This document shows positions 50,102 through 59,122 of a stretch of 64,000 nucleotides of DNA, piece after piece. The notes beneath the pieces are model-generated. The model worked only from the letters and a program-made list of their open reading frames with translations. It was not told where the DNA came from and did not search any database. The DNA is from JAFGBI01 sp964454025 (GTDB lineage: Bacteria > Myxococcota_A > Polyangia > Polyangiales > Polyangiaceae). The stretch's first letter is position 1. Each line of letters begins with the position of its first letter. Made by a program: the position numbers and the translations under genes. Where the stretch lies: assembly GCA_964454025.1 (NCBI GenBank), contig CAYVRP010000011.1, positions 1 to 64,000 of the forward strand. The letters are read 5' to 3'.

Positions 50102-50662
50102 GTGACCCTACCCCACCGCTCTGCCCCGTGGCCCTCCGCTCGCCTCGTCGCCTCGGGCGCGCTGGCCGTGGCCGCCGGCGTCGCCCTCGTCGCCGGGTGC
50201 GGCAGCCTCGGCGTGCATCCCCGGCCGCTCGAGGACGGCACGCTGCTGCTGGAGTGCGACGGCGAGCTGTCCGACTGCGTGCGCCAGGCGGAGGACTACT
50301 GCGGTGACGCCCGCATCGAGCTCCTCGGCGGTCGGCTCCGGGACGGCTCGGTCGGCAACGGCGGGGCGCTGAACGCGACCACCATCGCCGAGGTGCGCTT
50401 CGTCTGCGGCAAGGCGCTGGTGCACCTGGAGAACCCGTTGCGGCGCAAGAAATCGCCCCCGGGGGCGGCGCCGGCGCCGGCCCCGGCCGCGCCCCCGTCG
50501 ACCGCCGCCGCGCCCGCGCCGCTCTGCGTCCCGGGCGCGACCCAGGCTTGCGTCGGGCCCGGCGCCTGCGCGGGGGGCCAGGCATGCCTGCCCGACGGCT
50601 CCGGCTTCGGTCGCTGCGACTGCGCGGCCGCGCCCGCGCCGAGCGCCCCGCCGCTCCGATGA
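50102..50662 (+). CDS. Small lipoprotein with Cys-containing modules
   Basis: A 186-residue exported protein. The N-terminus has a lipobox (AVAAGVALVAGC, Cys about 37). The next ~70 residues have a Cys-rich pattern (LLLECDGELSDCVRQAEDYCG) and a segment DARIELLGGRLRDGSVG. After a Pro/Ala linker a C-terminal module holds CVPGATQACVGPGACAGGQACL and GFGRCDC, a Cys-repeat type frequent in myxobacterial secreted proteins. Function unknown. GTG start; the protein is convergent with the next small lipoprotein. Confidence 0.62.
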   Translation: MTLPHRSAPWPSARLVASGALAVAAGVALVAGCGSLGVHPRPLEDGTLLLECDGELSDCVRQAEDYCGDARIELLGGRLRDGSVGNGGALNATTIAEVRFVCGKALVHLENPLRRKKSPPGAAPAPAPAAPPSTAAAPAPLCVPGATQACVGPGACAGGQACLPDGSGFGRCDCAAAPAPSAPPLR

Positions 50663-50674
50663 CGGCCCCGGGCC

Positions 50675-51190
50675 TCAGGTCGGGGGGCGGGTCCCGTTGA
50701 ACTCCTGGCGCGTGACGCAGCCCTCGAGGTCGGCGCAGTCGGAGGCGTCGTTGGTGGCGGCGGTGTAGCGCAGGTTGCCCTGGATGACGTCGCCGGACAC
50801 GGTGGCCGTCAGGGTCGCGTTGAGGGTGTAGGCGCAGTTGCCCTGGCTGAACGGCGTCGTGCCCTCCCGGGTCAGCGTGACGCTGCTGCCGGACACCGTC
50901 CCCTCGAACACGTTGGAGCCGAGGACCAGCGTCAGGACGAGCGCCGAGCCGACCTCGGTGACGGTGCCGGTGGCCGTGGCTCCGGAGGCCTCCAGCCGGA
51001 GGCCGATGCCCGCGGTGGACTCCCCGGTGGTGAAGTCGTCGAAGCCGCAGCCGTTCTCGCGGTTGGTGATCGAGATCGTGTAGTCGCCCTCCACCGTGCC
51101 GCCAGCTGGCGGCGCGGTGTCGTCGTCGTCTCCGCCGCAGCCCAGGACCAGGGCTCCGATCCAGAGGAGGAGGCGCAGGTGTCTGGCCAT
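50675..51190 (-). CDS. Small beta-rich lipoprotein
   Basis: A 171-residue exported protein with an N-terminal lipobox (WIGALVLGC, Cys about 18) followed by acidic GGDDDDT, a membrane-retention-avoiding style of spacer. The rest is alternating and Thr/Gly-rich (VEGDYTISITNREN, GTVTEVGSALVLTLVLGSN, GSSVTLTREGTTPFSQGNC), consistent with a small lipocalin-like or beta-sandwich fold with two or three Cys pairs. I do not recognise the family. Its ATG is at 51190. The gap to the right has no intact gene. Confidence 0.65.
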   Translation of the reverse strand: MARHLRLLLWIGALVLGCGGDDDDTAPPAGGTVEGDYTISITNRENGCGFDDFTTGESTAGIGLRLEASGATATGTVTEVGSALVLTLVLGSNVFEGTVSGSSVTLTREGTTPFSQGNCAYTLNATLTATVSGDVIQGNLRYTAATNDASDCADLEGCVTRQEFNGTRPPT

Positions 51191-53031
51191 GACCGGGGCT
51201 CCGAGATGCCCCAGTCTATCAAGCCAGCGTCGCGTCGTCTCGCGCGCCCCCGGCGAGGCGCGCCCGCCTCGACCGTCCTGGCCGCGGCCGTTCGAGCGGA
51301 GCCACTCGGCGACGGAGTCGGCCGGCGACGGGGACGGGAAGCGTCGCTCTGCCTGCCCGCGCGGCCGCGGCGCTGGACCTGGCGTGGCCTCGGGTTCGCG
51401 CCCGGCTCGGCGGCGCTCCACGCGAGCCTGCTGCGCGGCTTGTCCCGCGCCGTGCCGCTCACCGAGCTCGAGCAGCGGGAGGCCCGCCTGGTGCGGAGGC
51501 GGCATGGGCTCGAGGCGAGCCCGGTGCCCGAGCCCGGGGGAGCTCGAGCCGGTTCCGGGCACCGCGCGCAGGGTGAGGAGGGCGCCGTGGGATCCGCGCG
51601 GACCGACCGCGACCACCGGCGCGTCGCGGTACCGGGACCGCCGGACAACCCCGAACCGCGCCGGGCGCGGGCGGCGGCGCTCGAGGAGCGCCGCCGAGTC
51701 GGGCATGATCGGGCGCCTCGCCGCCGGGACCGCCTCCGATCCGAGCGCGCCCTCCTCACACCGCCGGCGCGACACCTCCCTCGATCGGGAGCCCGCCTTC
51801 GCCACGCCCCGGCGGGGGCGTGGTCAGGCGCCCTTGCACCGCCATGGCGAGCGGGCTCGAGCTCGCCTGCCGGCTCGCCGCGCGGACCCAGCGCCGCGGC
51901 CCCGTGCCCCGGGCGCTGGTGCCCGCGGACGGCGACGCCCACCTCGGGGAGCCGAGCCCCGAGCCATCCTGACGCGGATCGCCTACGAGCGCTCCCCAGG
52001 GGTAGCGCTCTCCACGGTGGGGTTCGGGGCGAGCAACCACCGGGACGCGATGCGGGAGCGGCTGGCGGACGCCGGCGCTGGCAACTACCTGTCCGGGTAC
52101 GGTGTGACCGCGCTCCACGGCATGGTCATCCACCGGCTCGAGGTGGCGCCGCTCGTGGCGCGGGTGGGAGCCGAGCGACCCTCTCGATCGAGGTCGCGGA
52201 CGCCGACCGCGGAGGGGGTCCTGCGCGCCGAGGGCGAGGGGGGCTCCGGTAGGCGGCTGCCTGCTTCGAGGGCGCTCGCGGAGGCCGCCCTCGACCCCCT
52301 CCGCGTGCCGCCCACGGCCATCCCGCGGGAACCGCCGCCGTGTTCGCGTCGGCGCACCCCCGCGGGACGGAGCTGCGTCTCGCGCCCGGCGTGGGAGCGA
52401 CGCCGGGCGCGCTGCTCCTTCGCGTCTTCCCCGGAGCTCGGCCACGTGCTGGCGGGCCCGGTTCCGGCTCGCCGGCGCCCCCGGCGATGGATCGAGGGGA
52501 CGCTCGGCGAGGCCACCTCCCGGCAGGCGATCCGCTGCCGGTCGTGCTCCCGGGAGATCTCCCCGCCTTTCCCCCATGGTCCTGCTCCACCCCCCGCTCA
52601 CGAGGTGCCTCGCGGACCACCGCACGAGGCCGGGGCGCTCGCTGCCGGACGGGGAACGCCGCGAAGAGCGGCGCGCTCGCACCGCCGCCGCCTCGAGCGG
52701 GACGACGCTCGCCGTCCCGGCAGTCCCCTCGTCGCCCGGGAGCTCTCGCCGCCTCCCGTCCAGGATCCCGACGCCGGGCAGGTCGCCCGGTACCTCCACC
52801 TCCGGGACGCCGTCGAGGTCGGACCGGTCGTGGAGTCCCTCGCGCGCCGGCGAGAGGCCGCCCCGACTCGCCCTCACCACCACGTCGAAGCCGTGCGGTG
52901 CTGCCTGACCGGCGGCAGCAGGGGCGGTGCCGGCGAGCAGGGCGTCGGCTTCCTGCCGCGCGGCGGGCGGGGTAGCTTCGGGACGTGACGGCGCGCAGCG
53001 AGCGCCCTGCCGTCGCCCCCGGGAGGTCGGG
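51191..53031. other. 1.8-kb stretch without an intact gene
   Basis: Open frames here are long because of GC content, but none shows consistent protein character on either strand. One recognisable relic is part of a VWA-domain gene (51832-52104, frameshifted). The rest reads as Arg/Pro/Ala-rich noise in all frames. It looks like a decay zone between the lipoprotein gene and the GFA-family gene. Confidence 0.5.
51832..52104 (+). pseudogene. Relic of a VWA-domain (YfbK-type) lipoprotein gene
   Basis: Two adjoining reading frames together give a C-terminal VWA-domain fragment. The first frame reads TAMASGLELACRLAARTQRRG, then ADGDAHLGEPSPE. After a one-base loss near 51963 the second frame continues ILTRIAYERSPGVALSTVGFG, then MRERLADAGAGNYLSG. 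In YfbK-like proteins these correspond to GGSTxmxxGL...A, TDGDxNxGE, ItLtTlGfG and mExLADaGnGNY. No start, MIDAS Ser region or C-terminal domain could be found around it. Either a true pseudogene fragment or, less likely, an assembly error in a larger gene. Confidence 0.55.
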
Positions 53032-53472
53032 ATGATTCGAGGGAGCTGTCTCTGCCGCGGCGTGACGTTCACCGTGAAGGGCTCGGTCCTGTCGATGAGC
53101 AACTGCCACTGCTCGCGGTGCCGCAAGGCGTACGGGTCGGCGTTCGGCACCATCGCCGTGGTGCGCGCCGCCGACTTCGCCTACGACAGGGGAGAGGATC
53201 TCATCCAGTCGTACCTGGGCGGCCGGGTGGATCGCCCCTTCTGCCGTCGCTGCGGCGCCCGCCTCCCCGTCCGGGGGGCGGGGGACCCTTGGGTCGGGAT
53301 CCCGGCTGGCCTGCTCGACGACGATCCCGGCTGCCGCCCCACCGAGGACATTTTCTGGGCCTCGCGTGCGCCCTGGTGGGATCCCGGCGCGGTCCTCACC
53401 CGTCACGACGCATGGCCCCCCGACTTCGTGCCGGACCCGCCCTGGGATCCGAGCGGCTGCGGCGACTCGTGA
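53032..53472 (+). CDS. GFA-family (CENP-V/Gfa-like) zinc protein
   Basis: A 146-residue cytoplasmic protein. It has the GFA fold signature: GSCLCRGVTFTVKG, SNCHCSRCRKAYGSAFGT and the C-terminal FCRRCGARLPVRG, giving the expected structural and catalytic zinc Cys sets. The family takes its name from a glutathione-dependent formaldehyde-activating protein, but most members have no proven function. GGGAGG stands five bases before the ATG at 53032. It is intact, between two decayed regions. Confidence 0.85.
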   Translation: MIRGSCLCRGVTFTVKGSVLSMSNCHCSRCRKAYGSAFGTIAVVRAADFAYDRGEDLIQSYLGGRVDRPFCRRCGARLPVRGAGDPWVGIPAGLLDDDPGCRPTEDIFWASRAPWWDPGAVLTRHDAWPPDFVPDPPWDPSGCGDS

Positions 53473-53521
53473 GTGGCTGCGGACCCTGCACGGTCCGCCG
53501 GGAGGCAGCCGTCCACGGCGG

Positions 53522-55141
53522 CTAGAGCTCGACCGGGATCTCGGCGCTGAACACCAGCCGCGGATCGCCGCGCTCGGCGAGGGTGGCGGCGAGGGCGGCG
53601 ATGGTGCGGGGCACGGTCCCCGCGAACACCTCGGTGCCGTTGGCGGTCACGGTCACCGCCTGGGACAGATCGAGCAGCTCGTCCGACAGCCGCACCCGGA
53701 GTCGGGAGAGGCCGGTGGTCTGGAGGGTGATCGCCTGGCCGCGCAGGGTCGCCCGCACCAGGGTGGCGGCGAGGGCCTGGTCCGCGTCCACCGCGAGCCA
53801 GTAGGATCGCCGCTGGGGGACGTCGTCCTGGTACCAGACGATGGTGTCCGGGGTGGGATCGCGCGTGAACGCGGCCATCCACGGGACGGCGACGGCGTCC
53901 TCGAGGTCCATCCAGTGGGGCTTGCCGGCGTGGATCTCGACCACGTGCGGGTAGGCGCCGGGATCGGCGGCCGCGAGCTCATCGAGCCGATCCGACCACT
54001 CTTGCGCGACCAGGTTGCGATCGTACGCGGTGTCGAGCTCGCCCACGTGGATGGTGAAGCCGAGGTTGCGGAGGCTGTACGGCTGGGCGTCGTTGGGGTG
54101 CCCCGCCATCGCCGCCGCGGCCGCGAAGTGGTCGGCCAGGCGCGGGCCGAGCTGGTAGACACCGTCGCCGCCCGCCGAGTAGCCCATCACGTACACGCGG
54201 TCGGGGTTCACCCCCTCGAGCACGACGAAGTTCTCGATCAGCCGCTCGAGCAGGGGATCGACGTGCGCCTCGTGCCAGAGGTTCCAGGTGTCGGTCGGCG
54301 CGCGCGGGCAGAGGTAGATCCCCTCGTCCGGCTGGTAGAGCGTGAGCTGGTTCTGCCACTGCTCGTCGTTGACGCTCGGCTCCGCGTTGCCGCCGCCGTG
54401 GAGGGAGATGAACAGGCTCCGTCCGGTCGCGGGCGCCGCGCCGAAGGTCCGGAGATCGTAGCGGAGGGTGTGCTCGCCGAGGGTGATGGCGCGCGCGTCG
54501 TGCTCTGCCTGGCGCGTCTCGCGGACGAGCTCGGCGTGGTCGTCCTCGAGCAACGCGGCGCAGCGCTCCGCCTGCTCGCGGGTGAGCGGCACCGCCGCGA
54601 ACGGCTCCTGGTCGATGGCGCCCCGATCGGCGCGCGGCACGGCGAGGTAGGCCTCGAGCGCGGCCACCACGTCCGGGTCGACGGGGCGCTCGCCCCCGGC
54701 GCCGCCGGTCGCCGCGCCGCCCGCGGGATCGCCCCCGGTCGCCGTTCCGCCCGCCGTGAACCCGCCGGACGGGGCGCCGCTCGCGGGGTCGCCGCCGGTC
54801 GCCGCCCCGCCGGTCGCCGTCCCGCCCGCCGGGACCCCGCCGGAAGGAGCCCCGCCGGCGGCGGTGCCGCCGGTCGGCGCGCCACCGGAGGTGTATTGGG
54901 TGCCACCGGTCGTCGTGCCCCCCATGCTGCCGCCGGTCGCGCCGCCCGACGCGGAGCTCCCGCCGCTCGACTGGGGAGCGCCGTCCGTGGCCGCGCCTGC
55001 ACCCGCGGTGGTCGCGCCCGTTCCGGCGCCGCCGCTCGAGGGGCTCGCGCCGCCGTCCCCCGGCGAGCCCTCCCGCGACGACGGCGCCGAGGAGCAGGCG
55101 ACGAGGCAGAGGGCTGCCGCGAGGACGCGCCGCCGAGTCAC
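53522..55141 (-). CDS. Alpha/beta-hydrolase (esterase/PHB-depolymerase-like) lipoprotein
   Basis: A 539-residue exported protein. A lipobox (AALCLVAC, Cys 16) is followed by about 135 residues of Gly/Thr-rich linker made of TGG pentads, then an esterase domain from ~170: LFISLHGGGNAEPS (oxyanion region), VMGYSAGGDGVYQL (nucleophile Ser in GxSxG), GELDTAYDRNL (Asp region) and IHAGKPHWMDLEDA (His). The last ~100 residues form a beta-rich module. This resembles feruloyl/acetylxylan esterases of the Esterase-PHB type, which would fit with the GH11 xylanase, but a PHB-type or other ester substrate is possible. GTG start overlaps an upstream coupled frame by four bases. Confidence 0.78.
   Translation of the reverse strand: MTRRRVLAAALCLVACSSAPSSREGSPGDGGASPSSGGAGTGATTAGAGAATDGAPQSSGGSSASGGATGGSMGGTTTGGTQYTSGGAPTGGTAAGGAPSGGVPAGGTATGGAATGGDPASGAPSGGFTAGGTATGGDPAGGAATGGAGGERPVDPDVVAALEAYLAVPRADRGAIDQEPFAAVPLTREQAERCAALLEDDHAELVRETRQAEHDARAITLGEHTLRYDLRTFGAAPATGRSLFISLHGGGNAEPSVNDEQWQNQLTLYQPDEGIYLCPRAPTDTWNLWHEAHVDPLLERLIENFVVLEGVNPDRVYVMGYSAGGDGVYQLGPRLADHFAAAAAMAGHPNDAQPYSLRNLGFTIHVGELDTAYDRNLVAQEWSDRLDELAAADPGAYPHVVEIHAGKPHWMDLEDAVAVPWMAAFTRDPTPDTIVWYQDDVPQRRSYWLAVDADQALAATLVRATLRGQAITLQTTGLSRLRVRLSDELLDLSQAVTVTANGTEVFAGTVPRTIAALAATLAERGDPRLVFSAEIPVEL
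54700..54960. repeat. Degenerate 15-bp repeats encoding the esterase TGG linker
   Basis: About 17 imperfect copies of a 15-base unit (for instance CCGCCGGTCGCCGTC on the plus strand), encoding pentads such as ATGGD, TGGAA and PSGGV on the minus strand. It is more diverged than the xylanase linker array at 31742-31891. Confidence 0.65.
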
Positions 55142-55500
55142 GGCTCGGAGGGTATCACGGAAGACCTCGAGCCACCTCGCTGCGCCGCCCGGTCACGTCC
55201 GGCGACGCTCGCGGCTCCTTCGTCACGCGTGGCCCGAGGGCGACTCGGCGGCTTCGGCCCCGTGCCGTCGAAGCATGTGCAGGTCGCCTCGCCGCCGTTC
55301 GAGCAGCGCCAGGGGCAGCCGGGCGCCGGCCGAGGCGGGGGGCCTTCCGGGGTCACCCAGCTGCTGGTCGGATAGCCAGGGGCGTCACCTCGAGGCAACC
55401 GAGCTGCTCGGCGACGGTTGCTCGGGGGCTCATCGCGCAGCTCGCTGCAGGAAGCGCCGAGCAGGCATGCGATCCCGCCGCAACTGACGGCGGCGCGCAG
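55138..55500 (-). CDS. Probable small lipoprotein frame upstream of the esterase, start unclear
   Basis: The frame ends in TGA overlapping the esterase GTG by four bases, a layout typical of a coupled upstream gene. It reads a lipoprotein-like signal (VSCGGIACLLGASCSE), then APGYPTSSWVTPEG, then a Cys cluster PGCPWRCSNGGEATCTC. G/C at third positions is strong in this part. However, no ATG, GTG or TTG is in frame just before the signal; the coordinates use a CTG. It is either a gene with a rare start, or a decayed or mis-sequenced one, in keeping with the neighbouring damaged radical-SAM gene. Confidence 0.33.
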   Translation of the reverse strand: MRAAVSCGGIACLLGASCSELRDEPPSNRRRAARLPRGDAPGYPTSSWVTPEGPPPRPAPGCPWRCSNGGEATCTCFDGTGPKPPSRPRATRDEGAASVAGRDRAAQRGGSRSSVIPSEP

Positions 55501-55605
55501 GCGCGTCGGACGGTTCCCGAGTCGCGGCGGAATGCCGAAGCGCTCGTGCCCTCGCCGTCGGCGGAGCGGCGCGGTGCTTCGGTCGAGCTCATCGGGAGGT
55601 GTTCC

Positions 55606-57186
55606 ATGCGCATCGCGCTGGTCGGCGCCGACGTGGAGGACAACCTGGGGCTCGGGATGGTCGCCGCGGCGCTCGGTGCGGCGCGGCACCGCGTCGAGGT
55701 GGTGCCGTACAACGACCTCGATCAGCTCGACGCGGTCCTCGCCGAGCGCCGCGCGCGCCGCCCGGGGCTCATCGGGCTCGGGATGCAGTTCCAGCACCGC
55801 GCCCGGGACTTCCTCATGCTGGCGCGGGGGCTGCGCGCGGAGGGCTTCCGGGGCCACCTGGCGCGGGCGGGCAGTACGCGACGCTCGCGGCCGACGAGCT
55901 CGTCCGGCACGAGGCGGCGCTCGACTCGGTGGTGCTCCACGACGGGGAAACCACCGTGGTGGAGCTGTTCCGCGCGCTCGAGCGGCGAGAACCGCTGGAC
56001 GCGGTCCCCGGCCTCGTCGTCCGCGGCGGTGACGGCGCGCCGCTCCGGACGGCGCCGCGGCCGCTGCACGAGGATCTCGACGCGTTGCCCTTCGCGCGGC
56101 GCGCTCGGCGGGAGCCACCTCGGCTGGGACTACCGGATCGCGGACGACCGCGCGGAGCTGCTCTACCGGATCGCGGCGGCCTCCCTCCACGAGCGGAACT
56201 TCGACGCCGGCGGCGTCGCCAACCGCACCATGGGCCTCGGCTACATGACCCAGGTCCTCGCGACGTTCTACGAAGCATCCGCGCCGCGCGGCCGGCGGCT
56301 GCTGGCGCGCGGCGCGGAGCTGGTCCAAAGGGTTACGCTCGACACCGCGTCGCACCTCGAGGCGGCCATCGCGCTCGCCGCCGGCGCCGAGCTCGGGGAC
56401 CGGGACCGGATCGAGCGCGAGACGGCCCGGCTCGCACTCCGCGTCGCGGCCCACGCTCGGCAGTGGCACGCCGCTCTCGACGACCTCATCGAGGGCCTGC
56501 TCGCGTTCACCGAGGAGCAGCGGGAGGAGGCCGCGCGGCGCGCGCGGATTCGGTCGCTGCGCGGCGCGGTGGGGGGCGTCGCCGTCGTCGGCGCCATGTC
56601 CCTCGGCGCGCAGGCCTGCGGCGGCCGCGCGACCCACGACGATGGGGATCCCGGTCCCTCCGCCGACGCCGGCGCGGGCGGCGCCGGGGAGGAGGGCGGC
56701 GCGGGCGGCTTCGTGCAGCTCGGCGGCGCGGGCGGCACCGTGGATCCGTTGCCCTTCGGCGGCAGCGGCGGCTACGCCTACGACATGCTGCCGACGGGCG
56801 CGTTCGGCGGGATGATCGACGACTCCACGCCCAGCGGCGGCGGCCTGGGCGGCACGGTGGACGATCCGTGGCCCGACGGGGGCACGGGCGGTTTCGTGTC
56901 GGACGCGCTGCCCGCCGGCGGTTTCGGCATCGGGGGCTCGGATCGGGCGGGGGGCTCCGGCGGCTTCGTGTCCGACGATCTCCCGGCGGGCGGGCGCGGG
57001 GGTTCTCAGGGCGACACCATCCCTCTCGGCGGTTTCGGCGGCTTCGTCTCCGACAGGGTGCCCGCCGACGGCGGCACGGCGGGCCACGGCGGCGAGCCCG
57101 TCGCCGGCGCCGGCGGGCTCGCCGGGGCGTCGGGTGCCGGCGGGGGCGCCGTCGCGACGCTGCGCGCGAAGCAGGTCTGGGCGTGA
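55606..57186 (+). pseudogene. Broken B12-binding radical-SAM gene with a Gly-rich repeat tail
   Basis: The ATG at 55606 follows GGGAGG. The first ~88 residues are a B12-binding domain start (RIALVGADVEDNLGLGMVAA, RPGLIGLGMQFQHRARDFL). A single-base loss near 55865 shifts the frame, after which GGQYATLAADELVRHEAALD, VVLHDGETTVVEL continue the same domain up to LDALPFARR. Near 56100 the frame returns and the text jumps to a C-terminal piece (LGWDYRIADDRAELLYRI, NRTMGLGYMTQVLATF), so the radical-SAM core with CxxxCxxC is missing. A Cys-containing hydrophobic segment (VVGAMSLGAQACGG) then leads to a ~170-residue Gly-rich repeat tail. Not functional as a radical-SAM enzyme as read. Confidence 0.65.
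56680..57160 (+). repeat. Gly-rich coding repeats, GGFVSD-x-LPAGG type
   Basis: Irregular repeats of 15-25 residues in the tail of the broken radical-SAM gene: GGTVDDPWPDGG, GGFVSDALPAGG, GGFVSDDLPAGG, GGFVSDRVPADGG, with GG(A/T/F)GG spacers. The consistent frame and codon use show that this region was under coding selection until recently. Confidence 0.7.
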
Positions 57187-57201
57187 CGGCCGCCGCGCCG
57201 C

Positions 57202-59121
57202 TCACGGCAGCGACGGGGCGAGGGCCTTCGGGGCTCGATGGCGGAGGAACGCCAGCACCTCCGCCCGGCTGTCGGTCGGGAGCGCGAACAGGTCGAACAC
57301 CGCGCGATCCAGGGCCTCGCGCGCCGCGCGGGTCAGCCCGCCGCCGCGGGTCGCCTCGCTCGCGATCTGCTGGACGCGGGCGCGCCCGGGGCCGTCGTCG
57401 GGCGGCGACGGCAGCGCGCGCAGGTGCGCGATCTTCACCTGCGGGAACGCTGCCTGCCGCGCGTCGCGCTGGCGGCTCAGGTGGAGCGCGCGGTAGAGCG
57501 CGCTGTTGAGCAGCCCCAGGAGGAGCTCGCCGGGCAGGTCCGGCCCCTCGTAGCCGGCCAGGAGCGAGTTGCGGAAGCGCAGGCCGCCGTGGCGCGCCGC
57601 GATCGGGTACGCCGCGGTCTGGCGCACCACCAGGGTGGCCCGCGCGTAGTCCGCCAGGGGGCGCAGGCGGCAGCGGGCCGCGGCGAGGACGACCGGGTCC
57701 GGGTGCAGGAAGAGCTCCGGCGGGTCCTCCCGGAACTCCTGCACGTTGCGCCCCTCGAGCAGCGGCTCGACGAAGGGCGCCGCGGGCGCGCCGGCGCGCC
57801 GGAAGAGCTCCGCGGTGACGCGGCGATTGCTTTGCAGCCCGAGCTCGCCGAAGGTGCGGGGAGGCAACGGCGGCCGCCCCGCGAGCTCGAGCAGGCACGC
57901 GGGCACCCCGATCGCGCGGGCGTCGCCGCGCAGGCGAGCCCGCTCGGCGAGCACCCAGGGGCGGGACCGCTCCTCGTCGGTGGCGAGCGGGGCGCGCCGG
58001 GGCGTGGCGACCAGGCCGAAGCAGGGCTGCACGACCCCCGGGAAGGCGTCCTGGCCGTCCTCGAGCAGCGGCTCGGCGGGCACGTGGGTCGCGCAGAGCG
58101 CGGCGCGACAGCTCGCGTAGCCGTCGAGGTCGGCGACCGAGCTCGGGAGCAGGAGCGAGATGACGCCACGCGGGGCGAGCTCCGTCGCGCGCTGCACGAA
58201 GAGGCTCTGGAGCGTGGGATAGCCGCGGAAGGCGGGGTAGCGGCGCCGGTACTCCGCGCGCACCGCGGGCGGGAGCGGCTGCGCCGCGCGCCCCTGGAAC
58301 GCCACCCAGGGCGGGTTGCCGACCAGCCAGCTCACGTCGGTGAAGGGCGCGCGGGCGTCCAGCAGCGAGTCGCCGCGGACGAGCGGTCCCGGGCGGCCGA
58401 GGGGGGCGTCGCGCTCCTCCACGAACAGCCAGAGGGCGATCTCGGCCACGCCGACGGCGAGCGAGGAGAGGTCCACCCCGCGCAGGAGCGCGACGATCCG
58501 TCGCCGCGCCGCCGGCCCCTCGCCGCGACCGCCCGCGCGGATCAACGCCGCGGCCGCCTCGAGCAGGAACGCCCCGCCCCCGACGGCCGGATCCAGCACC
58601 ACGAAGCCGGGCGCGGCGGCCGCCGCGGCCAGCGAGGAGCGCTCGAGCGCGCGCTCGACGACCGAGCGCGCGACCGCGTGCGGGGTGAAGTAGCTCCCGG
58701 TCCGCCGCCGCTCGGCCGGCACGTCGCCGGCGCGCCGCTGGCGCGCGTCGAGGGCCAGCAGCAGGTCGAGGGCCTCGCCGATCCGGTGCGCCCGCCGCAG
58801 CGCCCGCTCCAGCTCGGCGCGCGGGGGCGGCCCCACCTCGGCGCGCGCGAACGCCGCCGCCGCCGCCGCCAGGGCGGGCGGGAGCTCCACCGCGCCGCCG
58901 AGGGCGTGGAGCGCGCCGTCGCGCAGCGCCCCGGGATCCGCGCCCACCTCCTCGAGCAGCGCCCGCGCGACCGCCAGCAGCACCCCCGCCCGGAGCCCCC
59001 GCGCTCGCGGCTCGAGCGCCGTCGCCGGGGCGGCGCCGTCGCCGGCCGCGCGCTCCCGGAGCGCCTCGCTCGCGCGCAGGTACGCGTCCTCCAGGGTCAC
59101 GGCCTCCCCGTTCGGCGCCAT
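57202..59121 (-). CDS. Adenine-specific DNA methyltransferase-like protein (Eco57I/PglX style)
   Basis: A 639-residue protein with amino-methyltransferase motifs: TGSYFTPHAVARSVVERAL (motif X), VVLDPAVGGGAFLLEAA (motif I), IALWLF region, and SWLVGNPPWVAFQG (motif IV, NPPW). The latter half has target-recognition-like sequence (LGLQSNRRVTAELF, FRNSLLAGYEGPDLPGELLLGLLNSALY). There is no PD-(D/E)xK nuclease motif at either end, so it looks like a methylase-only or solitary protein. It starts two bases before the flippase gene ends on the same strand, so is the last gene of the glycan-type operon. A phage-defence or epigenetic role is possible. Confidence 0.8.
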   Translation of the reverse strand: MAPNGEAVTLEDAYLRASEALRERAAGDGAAPATALEPRARGLRAGVLLAVARALLEEVGADPGALRDGALHALGGAVELPPALAAAAAAFARAEVGPPPRAELERALRRAHRIGEALDLLLALDARQRRAGDVPAERRRTGSYFTPHAVARSVVERALERSSLAAAAAAPGFVVLDPAVGGGAFLLEAAAALIRAGGRGEGPAARRRIVALLRGVDLSSLAVGVAEIALWLFVEERDAPLGRPGPLVRGDSLLDARAPFTDVSWLVGNPPWVAFQGRAAQPLPPAVRAEYRRRYPAFRGYPTLQSLFVQRATELAPRGVISLLLPSSVADLDGYASCRAALCATHVPAEPLLEDGQDAFPGVVQPCFGLVATPRRAPLATDEERSRPWVLAERARLRGDARAIGVPACLLELAGRPPLPPRTFGELGLQSNRRVTAELFRRAGAPAAPFVEPLLEGRNVQEFREDPPELFLHPDPVVLAAARCRLRPLADYARATLVVRQTAAYPIAARHGGLRFRNSLLAGYEGPDLPGELLLGLLNSALYRALHLSRQRDARQAAFPQVKIAHLRALPSPPDDGPGRARVQQIASEATRGGGLTRAAREALDRAVFDLFALPTDSRAEVLAFLRHRAPKALAPSLP

Positions 59122-59122
59122 C

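Noticed and set aside
51756..53406. Two long minus-strand frames in the gap after the small lipoprotein genes
   Set aside because: No motif, no signal and shadow-like composition; they run across the start of the intact GFA gene on the other strand.
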